Both the position numbers and the translations under genes were made by a program. A stretch of 64,000 nucleotides of DNA from Nageia nagi. Lineage: Eukaryota > Pinophyta. Below, one piece after another: positions 22,357 to 33,958 of the stretch. The first letter of the stretch is position 1, and each line of letters begins with the position of its first letter. Where the stretch lies: contig JBITNC010000001.1 of assembly GCA_050084985.1 (NCBI GenBank), positions 103,230,001-103,294,000 on the forward strand. The letters are read 5' to 3'. The notes below the pieces were generated by a model. It was not told the DNA's origin. It saw only the letters and a program-made list of their open reading frames with translations, and did not search any database.

Positions 22357-22723
22357 TGCAATATGTTGAATTTTTATACTAACTTTTAATGTTAAGTTAC
22401 AATTTCTTTTTTCCAACAATTACTTAGAATATTGTTATTTTTTTTAAAAAATATTAAAGAAGTTAGTGTACAAAAATTTGAAATTCTTATATAAGCTATT
22501 TTTTTGAAAAAAGTTTTGTTTTGAAATTTTTTTTTTACAAAGTATGAAATGAAGAATTTTTTTACAAATTACAATTTTTTTTTGTATTTATTCTACAAAT
22601 TAAAAAATTTCAAAAAAAAAGGGGAAGAAGTGTTCAATTTTTTTCTCCTTTAAGGTCATTTTTTTTTGCAAAAAGAAATATTCTTTTTATTTACTCCTAT
22701 TTTTTTTCAAAATAATTATATAT

Positions 22724-22766
<43 letters not shown>

Positions 22767-22791
22767 CAAAAAAAAAAAAAAAATTGCCCCT

Positions 22792-23070
22792 CCATTGGTG
22801 ACCACATGGTGGCATCAGCCAATTTGTGATGGCTAGCCCGCGATGACCTTGGCTAATTCATGATGACCAACCTATGGTGGCCTCGACTAGCTTGCAGTTG
22901 CCTTAGCCAACTTATAGCAACCTCAACTAGCTCATAATGGCCTTAGCCAGCTTGCAATGGGCAAACTATGATGGCTAAATCGTAGCAACCTCGGCCAACT
23001 CATGGTGGCCAACCAGTGATGATTAGTCCATTGGTTAGCTAGTAATGACCATGGACAACTCGTGATGGCC
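22792..23070. repeat. GC-rich degenerate minisatellite in copia B leader
   Basis: Many variants of a roughly 20-25 bp unit such as 'gccaactcatggtggcc' and 'ggctagcttgcagttgcctt' (13 or so recognisable). It is the only markedly GC-rich part of the leader. D, C and F have their own unrelated GC-rich patch at the same relative place. Confidence 0.75.
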
Positions 23071-24919
23071 CTAAAAAAAACAACATAAAAAAATACTTCT
23101 CACCTTCTCCTTACTCAGCCACTTCTTCTGGACCTCTTCTCTTGGTAGTGACTGATCTCTGTTGTCCTCCTTCTTTTGGTGGTTTCTCTAATTTCATAAC
23201 CTACCCTCCATAATTTTTTGCTCCCTTTGATAGGGACTACCATCTCGTATTTAATTTTTTAAAGTTACCTACAAGTTATTTTTAATTTTAAGTTGGTGCA
23301 TTTAATTTTTTAAGTTACTTGTAAGTCTTTTTAAAATGCACATAGAAGTTTCTTACATGCCTTCTTTCTTGTCTACTCTTCATTAATTCTCTCTCAAGTT
23401 TAATGATGATTCTTTTTACTTGTTTAAAAGGAGAAAATCATTATGCAATAGACAATTTAAATGCTTACTCTTTTTTCAAGCATAAGGCAACTTTTATTTT
23501 AGACTTAACTTTGAGTTTAGTAGAATTTCTTTTTTTTTTCCCTTACTCATAATTTCAATTTCTTTAAAGCAATTTTTTTCCTTTAGAGGCAAATTTTTTT
23601 ACTAAGTAAATATGTTTTAATGCCTAGAATTAAATTTTGCTTTTGATACAATTATTTAAGCATTTTTAGTGCTTATTGGAATTAATATTTTTCTAGTATT
23701 TATTGCAATTAATGACACTAATGCAAAATTCTTAGCATTTCTTCTTTCTTTAGTTAAAATTATTTTCTAAGATAAACTAATAATGCAATTTGTTTTTTGC
23801 TATTTTTTAAGGATCATGATTTTAAGTAAAAAAGAAGAAATTTTATGAATTTTTTACTTTATTTTTTGGATTCTTATGTCAAAATTGCATACTTAGATTT
23901 TAAGTGTTTAAAATCTTTATGCAAATATAGAAATAATGCATGTTTTACTTAAACTTTTAAGTTAATGATGCATGCTTATACTTAGTGCTTAATTTTTAAG
24001 GTAATGATGCATGTTTACGACTTATTTTTTTAAGTAAATAATACATGATTATTACTTAAAAACTTAAGTTATGATGCAATTTACTTCCTTATACAAGAAT
24101 AGACTTGTGCAAATTAGGAAAATTAAGAATGATGTAAAAGATGTCCTTTAAAGGTTGGTAAACAAAACCCATTGGACACTCAGGTTTCAAATTTTGAATA
24201 GATGATGTTTTACTTATGCTCTTTTACTTCATGTTTTACACTTTAATTATGCAAACAAAAAAGTAAACATTGATATGAGCAACCCTCTAAAATGAACATA
24301 TTTGCACGTATATTTCGTAACATGACTTATTTAGGGAGCCATGAGGTGAGGACAGACAGACTAGAGCTTTTAAGTCTGATGATCCAAGTGGTGAAAAGTT
24401 CATACTTCTCAATTACCTCTAAGTCCTCTATTGGTCTAGACATAATTCCAATAGGTGGATAGGCATGTGTGTAGTGATACCATATGTTCACACATCTATT
24501 CGAAGATTATCCTAATAACCTAGGAGGATAACTTGAAAGCTAATCAAGATTAATAATTTAGTTGATCCAATGTATGTCATAACCTTAGAAAATAGTAGGT
24601 ACTTTTCCTTGTAAGAGTATAATTTTGACCAAGGTGAACTGGTTGAGGATTGGTAGTACTTGGAATCCTCTTGTGTAGGCATCTAGGTGAAGGCTTAATT
24701 TTATATGATAAAATACGTCTCAATAATGTCACTCTATATCTATGGTTATTGTGATGAAAAAAGTATTTAGGTACATGGGATGTATATTTGAGTTGTAAAA
24801 TATTTGCACTTATGAATCAAATCAAGCATGTCTTTGTTAATTAAATGCAACATGTAAAACTTAATATACAATGTTGTTTATTGAACCATATGCTTATTAT
24901 TTTTCACATTCTTATGTAG

Positions 24920-25870
24920 CAAATAAGATACTCCCTTTTATCCAAACATATGCTTGATGGTTTTAACTTTGGGATTTGAGAATCTCAAATGAAAGTTGAG
25001 TTGTAGGTAAGAAAGCTTTGGCAAATGGTGAATGAGAACCTTATACCTTTTACAGATAAGAAGGTACTAGAGGCTTATAATACAAAGAATGAGTTGGAAA
25101 CCTCCATGATCTTTTGTGTAATTTCAAATAATGTGCTCTTGATTATTTTCTCTTCAATCTAAGTAAAAAAAGCTTGAGATAAGCTTAAGCAAATATACCT
25201 TTGTTCAAAGTTTTCAAGAAGGTTTACTATTCTCCAAAAGTTATTTTAATCTCATCAAGGGGAAGATAAAAATGTGGCTATTTACTTGAACAAAATCATT
25301 GATCTAAGAACCCAACTTGTTGTTTGTGGGTGTAATTGGATCAATGATGAGTTCATGGTTTCTTCAAAATTTGGTAACTTTATGACTGTTATGAAAATAA
25401 GGTTTGATGATGATGAAGAAGTCTTATCCATTGAGAACTTTTTTTGACTCCTTTTGAAGCATGAGAAAACCCTTAATAAAAAAGTGTTGATTTCTTATTC
25501 TAAGGATAATAATGTTGCTCTTGAAGCAATCAAAACTCTTTTCAAGAAGAAGTTTAATTATCAAAAGAAATCTTATCTTTCTTCCTTCAAAAGGTTTGAG
25601 AAAAGAAGTAATGGTAATAATAGTAGTAGGAATAATGGCAATAATGATAGCAATAAAAATAATAACAACAACAGTAGGAATAACGACAACAATAAGCACT
25701 TCAAGTAAAGAGATGGACAAAGCAAAGTAAATAATTCATATCATAAAGAAAAGTTTGATGGTAATTGTAACTATTATGCATCCAAGGTTATAAAGAAGTT
25801 GATTGCTACAAAAAAAAAAATAAAGACAATGGTAATGTAAAGAACTTCAAAGGAAAAAAGAATATTTAAA
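24920..25870 (+). pseudogene. gag: copia B gag remnant
   Basis: 'HMLDGFNFGI' near 24950, 'NELETSMIF', 'EDKNVAIYLNKIIDL' near 25265-25310 and 'LLLKHEKTLNKKVLIS' near 25450 follow the family order. An Asn/Ser-rich run (NNGNNDSNKNNNN) occupies 25610-25705 and is encoded by AAT/AAC repeats. The zinc knuckle region (near 25755-25810) has lost the frame. The start codon has decayed (aaATAAG). Confidence 0.8.
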
Positions 25871-25910
25871 CTGGTTTTGCTACGATTGTCTACTCCATGT
25901 ATTGCATTTT

Positions 25911-26270
25911 TTCATCTAATTGGATTGTAAATTTTGGTTGCACTAATCACCTATGCTTTGAAAGAAAAAGTTTGAGAACTTTTACAATTATAGAAAAGAT
26001 GCAGTTATGATAGGTGATAACTCTACCTTTGAAGTCTAAAGAATTAAAAGTGTGTTGATTCATAGAAAGGTTCTTCATAATGTGCTCTATATTTCTAAGT
26101 TTAGGATGAACCTTCTCTCCATGATCTAAGTTGCTAGAAAAGGGTACTTTTTTGAGTTTAACTCTCAATCCTAATGCATGAAGAAAGGACTTGCCATGTT
26201 GGTTAAAGGGTTAGTAAAAGATGATCTTTATGCTATGGATCAAGTTCTAACAAAGATATGTCCTGCTACA
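25911..26270 (+). pseudogene. copia B protease remnant
   Basis: 'WIVNFGCTNHLCFE' near 25921-25960 corresponds to the Asp-Ser-Gly-Cys-Thr-x-His active site; the Asp is Asn and the Ser is Phe. 'VMIGDNSTFEV' and 'RKVLHNVLYISKFRMNLLSM' follow with stops. Confidence 0.75.
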
Positions 26271-26289
26271 AATGTGTGTTCTAGAGGAA

Positions 26290-27260
26290 ATCCTTAGCAC
26301 TAACATTTAGGGCACCTTAACCATAAGAGTATTCAAGTCATGAAAGAATAAGAACTTATGGAAGGTTTGCCTTTAATTTCTTCAATTGGTCTATGCAAGA
26401 AGTGCATTCTTGGTAAGATGCATAGATAAAAAATTGAAAAAGATGAGGCAATATAAGAATCTCAACCTCTTCAACTTGTGCATTCAGATTTAATGGGTCC
26501 TATTCAAACTAAGTTACTTGGAGGAGCATCTTACATCTTGACCTTCATTGATGACTTTAGTAGAATGACCTTTGGGTATCTACTTAAGCATAAGGATCAA
26601 ACCTTTGAAAGTTTTAAGGTTTTTAAGGCCTTTATTGAGAATCAAACTAACCTTAAAATTAAGATGTTTAGATCAAATAATGAAGTAGAATATAACAATA
26701 ATGAATTCAATGACTATTGTACTAAGTATGAAATTAAAATGTAGTTTATGATTCTTTGCACTTATTAGTAGAATGGTGTTATCAAAAGGTAAAATAGAAT
26801 AATTATAAAAATGGTTAGATGCATGTTGAGTAATCTTCCTAGTTTCTTATGGGTGAAGCAGTAAGCATTGCTATTTACACCTTGAATAGGTGTTCCACAA
26901 AAGCTGTTTAAAGTAAAACTCCTTTTGAAGCATGGTTAGAAAGAAAATATAACATTTCACACCTGAGTGTTTAGTTGTGAAGCATTCTCCTACATTATTT
27001 ATGAAAAAAGGAAGAAGTTGGACAAAAAGGTGGAAAAATGCATCTTTATGGGTTATGATAGTCAGCATAGAGGCTACAGGCTCTACTTTTCATCCTACAA
27101 AGCCATGTTTGTTTCAAAAGATGTAAAGTTCAATGAACTTCTTGAAGAATCTACTTCTACTAAAAATGTTGATGATCTAGAGGACTCTTCAGTTACACCT
27201 ATTTGGATAGATATTGATCTAGATAAGTCATTTTAAAAATAAAATTCTCTAACATAAAGG
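26290..27260 (+). pseudogene. copia B integrase remnant
   Basis: The zinc-binding domain shows 'LGHLNHKSIQVMKE' and 'LCKKCILGKMH' near 26390-26425, with the Cys pair intact. The catalytic core is open over 26478-26744: 'MHSDLMGPI' (first Asp), 'ASYILTFIDDFSRM', and 'IKMFRSNNEVEYNNNEFNDY', where the second Asp is Asn. 'CTY**NGVIKR' has stops in place of two Gln codons, and the catalytic Glu is Lys. The C-terminal part 26967-27236 includes 'EKCIFMGYDSQHRGYRLYF'. Confidence 0.85.
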
Positions 27261-27289
27261 GTAATAAGGAGTATGACCTTGAACAAATC

Positions 27290-28250
27290 CTTATTTGCTA
27301 AAATTGACAATAAGCATGAGTTCTTAACCTTCGAAGAAGCTTCTAAGCATGAGTACTGGATGGAAGCCATGAAAGTGGAGTATGAGGTGCTTATGAAAAA
27401 TAAAACTTGAGATTTGGTTTCTTATCCCAATGAGAAGAATGTGATTGGTAATAAGTGGATCTTCAAGGTCAAGTTTAATTTTATTAAAGATATTGAGAAA
27501 TACAAGGTAAAGTTAGTAGTTAAAAGTTTTGCTCATAAATATGATGTAGATTATGAGAAAACCTTTGCTCCCATAGAAAAGATGCCTACTATAAGAATTA
27601 TCCTTACTTTTTCTACAGCTCAAAGATGAAAATGTTTTCAACTTGATGTCAAGAGTGCATTTCTCAATGTTGATTTAGATGTGAAAATCTTCATGAATCA
27701 ATTAGAAGGGTTCATTATGGAAGGAAAAGAGTCCTTTATGTGTAAGCTAAAGAAGCTATTATATAGACTTAAGCAAGCACCTAAAGCTTCATACAAGAAG
27801 ATTTTAAGGTATTTTATAAATATCAATTTCTCCAAGTGTTTTTTTAACACCAATCTATATGTGCTCAATCAAGAAAAAAATATGATTTTGATTCCCCTTT
27901 ATTTGGATGATCTTTTGATAATTGAGAGTAATGAAGAAATCATTCAAGAGTCCATATCCAAACTTAAGGTAACATTTGAAATGATTGATCTTGGTCTTTT
28001 GCATTAATATCTTGAAATGCAAGTGTATCAATACAAGGATTATACTTATCTTAGTTAATCTAAGTATATATCAAATGTTTTGCAAAAAATTAAAATGGAG
28101 TGTAGATATGCTACGATCCTAGTCTCTCTTAGAAGCATTATTTCTCTGAGTTCCAACTCTCAATTGGTTGATGCTATAGTTTATAGGTAATTAATTGGTA
28201 GTCTTTTATATTTGACTATTTCTAGGCTAGATATTACCTTTGTAGTGAAT
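27290..28250 (+). pseudogene. copia B reverse transcriptase remnant
   Basis: Blocks in order: 'YWMEAMKVEYEVL', 'NVIGNKWIFKVKFN' near 27435, 'YDVDYEKTFAPIEKMPTIRI' near 27540-27600, 'FQLDVKSAFLN', 'LYRLKQAPKASYKKIL' near 27760, and the catalytic box YLDD at 27900-27911 (YVDD in D), which keeps both Asp residues. Stops and one frameshift near 27630 break it. Confidence 0.88.
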
Positions 28251-28862
28251 TTGAAGGTATGATTCATGTAAAAATTATATGTTGAGCATCTCAATGCTGT
28301 TAAGAAAATCTTGAGGTATGTTGCAAGGACTAAGGACCTTGGTCTCAAGTATTCTAAGCTACTCTCATTTGTTCTCTTTGGATTCTCATATTCTGACTAT
28401 GGAGGAGATAGAGATGATAGGAAATCAATTTTTACATATGTATTTAATATTGGTTCAAGTGCTATCTCTTGAACTTCCAAGAAGCAACCTACTATTTTTC
28501 TTTTCACCATAAAAGTTGAATATCATGCCATGTTTGTTGCATTCTAGGAATCCATTTGGCTAAGGCATATTCTAAGAGAAATTAGGTATGAGCAAGGTGG
28601 ATCATATTTGATTTTTTTAGATAATTAATCAATGATCTCTTTAGCTAAGAATCTTGTGTTCCATCAAAAAATAAAATATGTAGAAATCTAGGCACATATT
28701 ATCAAGGAGAAGGTTCTTGATGGCATCATACACTTGGAGTATTATCCATCCACCTTGAACTTCGATAATTTATTTACCAATCCCCTCCTAGAAGCTTAAT
28801 TCTATAAGGTTAGGGATGCTATCACGTTGGTGAAGTTGCCCTTAAGAGGGAGTGAAGTTTGA
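28251..28862 (+). pseudogene. copia B RNase H remnant and pol end
   Basis: 'SDYGGDRDDRKS' near 28388-28425 holds the first catalytic Asp region, followed by 'EVEYHAMFVA' (Glu) and 'FLDN*SMISLAKNLVFHQ', then 'IHLEYYPSTLNFDNLFTNP'. It closes at TGA 28860-28862. Frame changes and stops occur. Confidence 0.82.
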
Positions 28863-29562
28863 ATTCTTATGTTGAATTCATGTTTGTGATGACAACTTCA
28901 TCCCTAGGAGGATTTTATGTTGTATAGTGTTGATTTTGTTGTACACCTTCATGGTAAGTTCACTCTATAAGAGGAACTTGTATGAATTTTTAAAGTAAAA
29001 AGATTAGCCAATCTAGCATTATTTAGTTATCCATATGTGAAGAACTCTTATGTATCTTTTAGCACTGTTTAGTTATCCATATGTGAGAAATTTGTATGTG
29101 CATGTTCTATTTTGTAATGATAATCAACACATATTTTATATATAACAGACGATTATGATTTTTAGCTTAACATCTTCATGATGATTTATAGTACACCATT
29201 GATCAGTTCATGATGGTATTTATGTGATTCATCTATTCTAGTTGATATGAATATGTTACATCTAACTGATCTTATTGTTTGAGTTGCTTATGACTTGTAG
29301 GTTCTTTTGAGATTGTAGGTTACTTACTTTAGGTATGCAAGCTCTTGGAGACTTTTCATGACTTTCAATTGGATGACTACTTCATGTACATTAAAACCAT
29401 TTATAGTTAATGATTGTATTTGGCAAAGTAATAAGTCTCAAAATAGATCTTTTTTACTTCAAAAATATGTAAAAAATTCTCATCTCTTTTGTATCTATTT
29501 GGAGGAGAACTCTCTTACTTTCTCTTTCTTCTCTCTTATTCACTCTATCCCAATATTGCATT
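28863..29562 (+). other. noncoding tail of copia B
   Basis: Same conserved post-pol segment as in A, D and C. Repeat units ('ttagttatccatatgtga') lie at 29016-29101. No gene. Confidence 0.7.
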
Positions 29563-29571
29563 AAGGGGGAG
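29563..29571 (+). other. copia B polypurine tract
   Basis: AAGGGGGAG abuts the LTR start TGTTAGAATG. Confidence 0.85.
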
Positions 29572-30070
29572 TGTTAGAATGTATAATGCATTATTGTAAA
29601 GGTTTGTATTAATCCTCTTTGTAAATTCACTAATACTTAAGGGTATCATTAGATACCTTAAATATTTAAGTGAATATGATAATGTAACTTATCCTACACA
29701 CCATGTCATGAGCATGCCCCTTCGGTAAAAGGGAGTGCATGTCATGTCTTTGTACATTGGGTAAAAGGGTGATTTAAAGAGGGATTTTGGCTTATAAATA
29801 GAAGGCTTCCTCTTCGTGTTTACACACCAATTGTGAGAAGTAATGTTATGCTATAGGATAGTGTTTAAGAGATAAGATTAAGAGAATTGTAAGAGTTTAT
29901 AATTGAGATTAAGAGAGATATAGTTAGTGGATGTACTCCTAGTTAGAGAAACCACTTACATCTTATGTTATCTTTATGAGATTACTTTGTGAGTTTGTTA
30001 GATGTGAATTGTGAGCTTTCATGTGATTTTGAAAGTTTAGAGTTATTTAGTTTATAATTTTATTCTCTCA
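29572..30070 (+). repeat. copia B 3' LTR (499 bp)
   Basis: Starts TGTTAGAATGTATAATGC and ends CTCTCA. TATA box at 29793-29800. Same length as the 5' LTR. Confidence 0.92.
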
Positions 30071-30641
30071 GAAGCTATATTGATAAATGTTGTTGAAAAA
30101 GAATTAGACTCAGTTGATTTAGTTTTCGAATTAATGATTAATCAAATTAAAAGTAAAGGTATGAGAAATTACATCATTATTGAAGATATTATAGAATTAC
30201 TATCCCTACCAATTTAGGAACTAAGAGAATATGAATTATGGCACATAAATTTTGATGGTGCAAAGTTATAGAATGGAGTTGGCATTGGGGTAATTTTGAG
30301 ATCCCCTTTAGGTGAAACCAATAAATATTCTTTCAAAATCACATGGAGATGTACCAATAATGTGGCAGAGTATGAAGCCTTATACTTAGGGCTTGAACAA
30401 GCAATAATATTAAAGATTAAGTATTTGACATTTTTTGGTTATTCTAAATTGATTATCAATCAGATGATTGAAAAATGTTCTATTAAAAATCATTATTTGA
30501 AGAAGTACATAAATAGAGTATGGGACCTACTAGAGAACTTTGATTCTTTGAATCTTACTATAGTTCCTAGAGATCATATTAATGAAGTTAATGCTTTGTT
30601 CCAAAAGGGATCAAAATTTGATCCTACACATCATTGGTTGA
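30071..30641 (+). pseudogene. gypsy G archaeal-type RNase H remnant, upstream of RT
   Basis: After the end of the protease linker comes 'LWHINFDGA' (Asp codon 30254-30256), then 'NGVGIGVILRSPLGE', 'NNVAEYEALYLGLEQA' (catalytic Glu), 'FGYSKLIINQM' and 'LTIVPRDHINEVNALF', the usual order of an archaeal-type RNase H. The 'GDS' Asp has become Tyr and the last Asp (family 'ADALA') is Asn, so it is inactive; one stop follows FDGA. In most described Tat elements this domain follows the RT-linked RNase H, but here it lies between protease and RT. Confidence 0.8.
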
Positions 30642-31111
30642 TGTTAGAAATTCTAATGCATTATTTTTTGGTATCTAAAATGTGTCTCACTTACTTAATT
30701 CATCTAAATACCAAAAAGTATTCATAAATACCTTTTTAGTATTTAAGAATTAAATAAGTGCAACTTGAACATTCTTACCTCATGTAAACCTTAGGTTAAA
30801 AGTTGAGTTAGGATGGGGTTCTATCCTATAAATAGAGGGTTTGGCCTTTTTGTAAACACACTTGAATAGAGTAAAGTTATGCTCATCCTTTGTAGGTTGA
30901 TAGGATGAGTGAGAGATTGTAAGCATTGTAAGAATTATCTTTGAGAAGTAAAAGATATTGAGTTGAAGTGGAGTACTCTCATCCTTGAGTAGAGCCACTA
31001 TACATAATTGTCTCACTTGTGTGTGATTGAGTGTTTGTCTCTTGAGTTGTTTTTTAGAAGTAGAAGAACACTCCAAGGTGATCTTGGGTGGAGTAGGATT
31101 CATCTCTTTCA
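30642..31111 (+). repeat. copia C 5' LTR (470 bp)
   Basis: Begins TGTTAGAAATTCTAATGC and ends CTCTTTCA. TATA box TATAAATA at 30827-30834. It matches the 3' LTR at 52505-52965 along its whole length. A minus-strand open frame inside it is a shadow. Confidence 0.92.
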
Positions 31112-31113
31112 AT

Positions 31114-31125
31114 TGGTACCATAGC
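31114..31125 (+). other. copia C primer binding site (decayed)
   Basis: TGGTACCATAGC two bases after the LTR, a variant of TGGTATCAGAGC. Confidence 0.75.
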
Positions 31126-31160
31126 CTACTTGGAGGCTTTTCCTACTTCAAACTTGTGAG

Positions 31161-32533
31161 GTAAAATCATATTGAGGTATAATTTTTTTTCTCACTCTCC
31201 TCTCATTTTGAAGCTATTTGTTTTAGCTCTTTTAATTTTTTTTTCTTATACATAAAACTTATATTTGGTTTAAATTAGTTCTTTGGTGAATAGCTTAAGA
31301 GCAAGAACAATTTTGTTACTTGATATAACAATATATTGTTGGTATACCTTTTTTTATATAATAACATTTTATATTAGTTGTAATTTCTTTGGAGAATTTA
31401 CTTAGGTTTGCAAAACTTGCAATTTTTTTAAAGTAAAAATATTTTTAAAAAATTGCAAAATTTGTTTATTTGTACATATTTTTTACAAATTATTATATTT
31501 TTTTAATTAACAATTCATATAAATATATATATAGACCAAAAGAAAAAATTATTATGTACAAATAAATTTTATACTATGCAAAAATTGCATATAAAAGAGG
31601 TATTAACAATAAAAATTATGGACATCTATCAAAAAGTATTTCCCTTCGTTGCTTATTACAATTAGTTCTTACTTTAACAAAAAAAAAAAAATGGTATTTA
31701 CTACATATGTTGCTAAACATTAAAAAAACTATGGACTTTCACCAAATATTTTTTATTGAAAATATTAAAGGATGGCCATTAGTCCCGCCCCACCTAGCCA
31801 ATGCTTCCAGCCTATGGTGCTGGGCCCTCGAACTTTGCCTCTATGTAGTGCCTCCTTAGCCCTTCAAGACCTCGAATGACACCTTCCCCCTCTCTCACTT
31901 TGCCTTTTTTTTTTTTTCTCATAACCTATTAGCAGAGAATCTGAAGTGGCTGTTAAGGGGGAATGGAATGAAGGAAAGAGTTTTTTAGCATGGTTACCTT
32001 CTCTTCTTCTTTACAAACCTCTAGCCCTTTCATCAAAAAATGCTCCTCTTCAATTTTTTTTACAATATGTCCTCCCTAATTTAATTTCAATTCTAGTCAC
32101 TTGTTTCTAAATTTAAAGCTTACTTTAACTACAACGATGAAGTTGGTGATAACTTCACAATATTTAATGGTCACTTGATTGTTATTTTTTACTTGATTGT
32201 ATTTTGTAAAGGAGGATTATTATAAATTTACTAACACTAACTTCAACTTACTAACTACAAATTACTAACCCAAATAAAGCTACTAAGCTACAACTTGTTA
32301 ATGTTTTTATATATAAAACTTTGTGCAAGTTTCCTTCAATTGCAATAATATTAAACATGATTAGTTTATATTGGTTGGTTACTTGTAGCTATTATGATAA
32401 TTGGTTAAATGCTTGATGCTTAGTTAAATGTTTGTTAGTTACATGGTTAAATAATTTTGCTACTTATAATTATGGTTGGAAAATTGTATATTATTGCTTC
32501 TTATGCTTTAATCAATTAACCTTTTTTTTGTAG
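31161..32533 (+). other. copia C leader, possible 1.4 kb intron
   Basis: It starts GAG|GTAAAAT and ends with a T-run and TTTTTTTTGTAG| two bases before the gag ATG, a strong acceptor context. The interior is AT-rich and noncoding, with a small GC-rich patch near 31771-31900. Confidence 0.5.
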
Positions 32534-32535
32534 AA

Positions 32536-33501
32536 ATGAGAGATTTCTTTGCATCTAAGCACATCCTTGATGGTTTCACCTATGGTATTTGAGAACCAAG
32601 TATGAAACTAGAGCTTCAAGCACATAAGCTTTAGTAAACATTGAGCGAGAATTAATTAACCTCGATAGAAGCTAAAATATTGGAGGTCTAGAACAATAAA
32701 AATAAGTTAGCAACTTCTATGATTTTTAAAGCATTTTCAGATGAAGTTCTTATGATTTTGACCTCAACATTCATCAAAAAAGCATGGAATAGACTTAAGA
32801 AGATCTACCTTGCATATAAGTTTTCAATAAGGTTCACCATCCTTCAAAAACTCTTGCAATATCATTAAGAGGAGGATGAAGGTGTGGCAATCTACTTGAA
32901 TAAGGTTATTGATATAAGGACATAGCTTGTGAGTTGTGAGTGTAATTAGATCAATGATGAATTTACGGTGCTCATCATCTTACAATCCTCTCAACAAAGT
33001 TTATTCACTTCATGACTATTATTGAGAGTAGGCTTGATGATGAAGAGGAAGTATTCTCTCTTGAGAATCTTTCTTGACTCCTCTTAAAGCATAAAGAGAC
33101 CATTAACAAGAAGGTGTGATCTTATCAAATCTCGAAAACAAAGTTTATTGTACTTAATGACTATTAATGAGGTAGGCTTGATGAATGATAGAGAAGTATT
33201 CCTCTTAGAGAATTTTTTGACTCCTTAAAGCATAAAGAGACATTAACAAAATGTTTAGATATATTTTTCAAAGAAAAAATATTGTGTTTAGGTTGTAACA
33301 AACAACCATTCAAGTAGAAGTTAAATCATGAAGACCTCCTGACGCTCATCTTAGTTAAATAGTATGAAAAATTCACTCATGATCTAAGGTCAACATAACC
33401 TAGTTCTAAGGAAAATTTGAATAAAAATTGTAACTTTTTGATGATTCTATGGTCAAAGATACAAACATTGTTTTAAGAAGAAGGGAGGAAATGGCAAAGG
33501 C
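32536..33501 (+). pseudogene. gag: copia C gag, 5' portion
   Basis: ATG at 32536 opens 'MRDFFASKHILDGFTYGI' and then 'EPSMKLELQAHKL'. 'NKLATSMIFKAFSDEVLM' and 'EGVAIYLNKVID' follow. Around 32993-33250 part of the gene is tandemly duplicated (144-bp offset), and the frame is lost there. The knuckle area survives as 'HCFKKKGGNGKG', cut by element D at 33501; the rest resumes at 41945. Confidence 0.75.
32993..33250 (+). repeat. 144-bp tandem duplication within copia C gag
   Basis: 'aacaaagtttatt.actt.atgactatta' at 32993 recurs at 33137, and 'taaagcataaagaga' recurs 3' of each copy. Many small deletions separate the copies. It is a local slip in this copy, not present in A, B, D or F. Confidence 0.75.
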
Positions 33502-33955
33502 TGTTGGAATGCATAATGCATTATTGTAAAGTTATGTAGTTCACAATATTAAGGCATCATTTGATACCTTAAGTATTTAGTGAATATAATATATAACTTG
33601 GTCTTACACTCCATTTCATGAGCATGACCTTGGTGTAAAAGAATGCATATCATGCTTTTGTACATTAGATTAAAGGGTGATACCAAGAGGGATTTTGGCT
33701 ACAAATAGAGGTTATTTTTTTTATCACACATCAATTTGTGAGTAAAGTTATGTTATAGGATAGTGCTTAGGGTTGAGATTAGGAGGATTGTAAGTTGTAT
33801 TGTGATTGAAGTAAAGATCTAGTTGTGATGTACTCCAGTTAGATGAACCACTTACACTTGTTGTTTATAAGATTACTTTGTGAGTTGTTAATTGTGCTTA
33901 TAGCCTCAGAGATCTTGGTTGTTTAGGAATTATATTGTTAGTGTTAGTTCCTACA
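33502..33955 (+). repeat. copia D 5' LTR (454 bp)
   Basis: Starts TGTTGGAATGCATAATGC and ends CCTACA. It is about 30 bp shorter than the 3' copy through small deletions, and its TATA box has become TACAAATA. Confidence 0.9.
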
Positions 33956-33958
33956 AAT

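Larger units (their letters stand above)
22224..24919 (+). other. copia B leader, possible 2.7 kb intron
   Basis: It begins GAG|GTAAAAC about 115 bp after the primer site and ends TTCTTATGTAG| just before the gag region. The same two borders occur in C, D and F. The interior is noncoding: AT microsatellites, a GC-rich minisatellite (22792-23070) and the conserved block near 24290-24690. Splicing is inferred, not shown. Confidence 0.45.
21608..30070 (+). mobile_element. Ty1/copia element B, complete with both LTRs
   Basis: Two 499-bp LTRs, primer binding site, 2.7 kb leader, gag-pol and polypurine tract, flanked by a 5-bp duplication with one mismatch (21603-21607 gaggc, 30071-30075 gaagc). 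It is inserted in gypsy G between protease and RNase H. Coding regions are broken by many stops, so it is not autonomous. It belongs to the same LTR family as A, D and F. Confidence 0.92.

Noticed and set aside
25424-25720. Hydrophobic minus-strand frame opposite the Asn-rich gag tract
   Set aside because: Shadow of the AAT/AAC repeat in copia B gag. The same shadow appears opposite D at 37352-37678.
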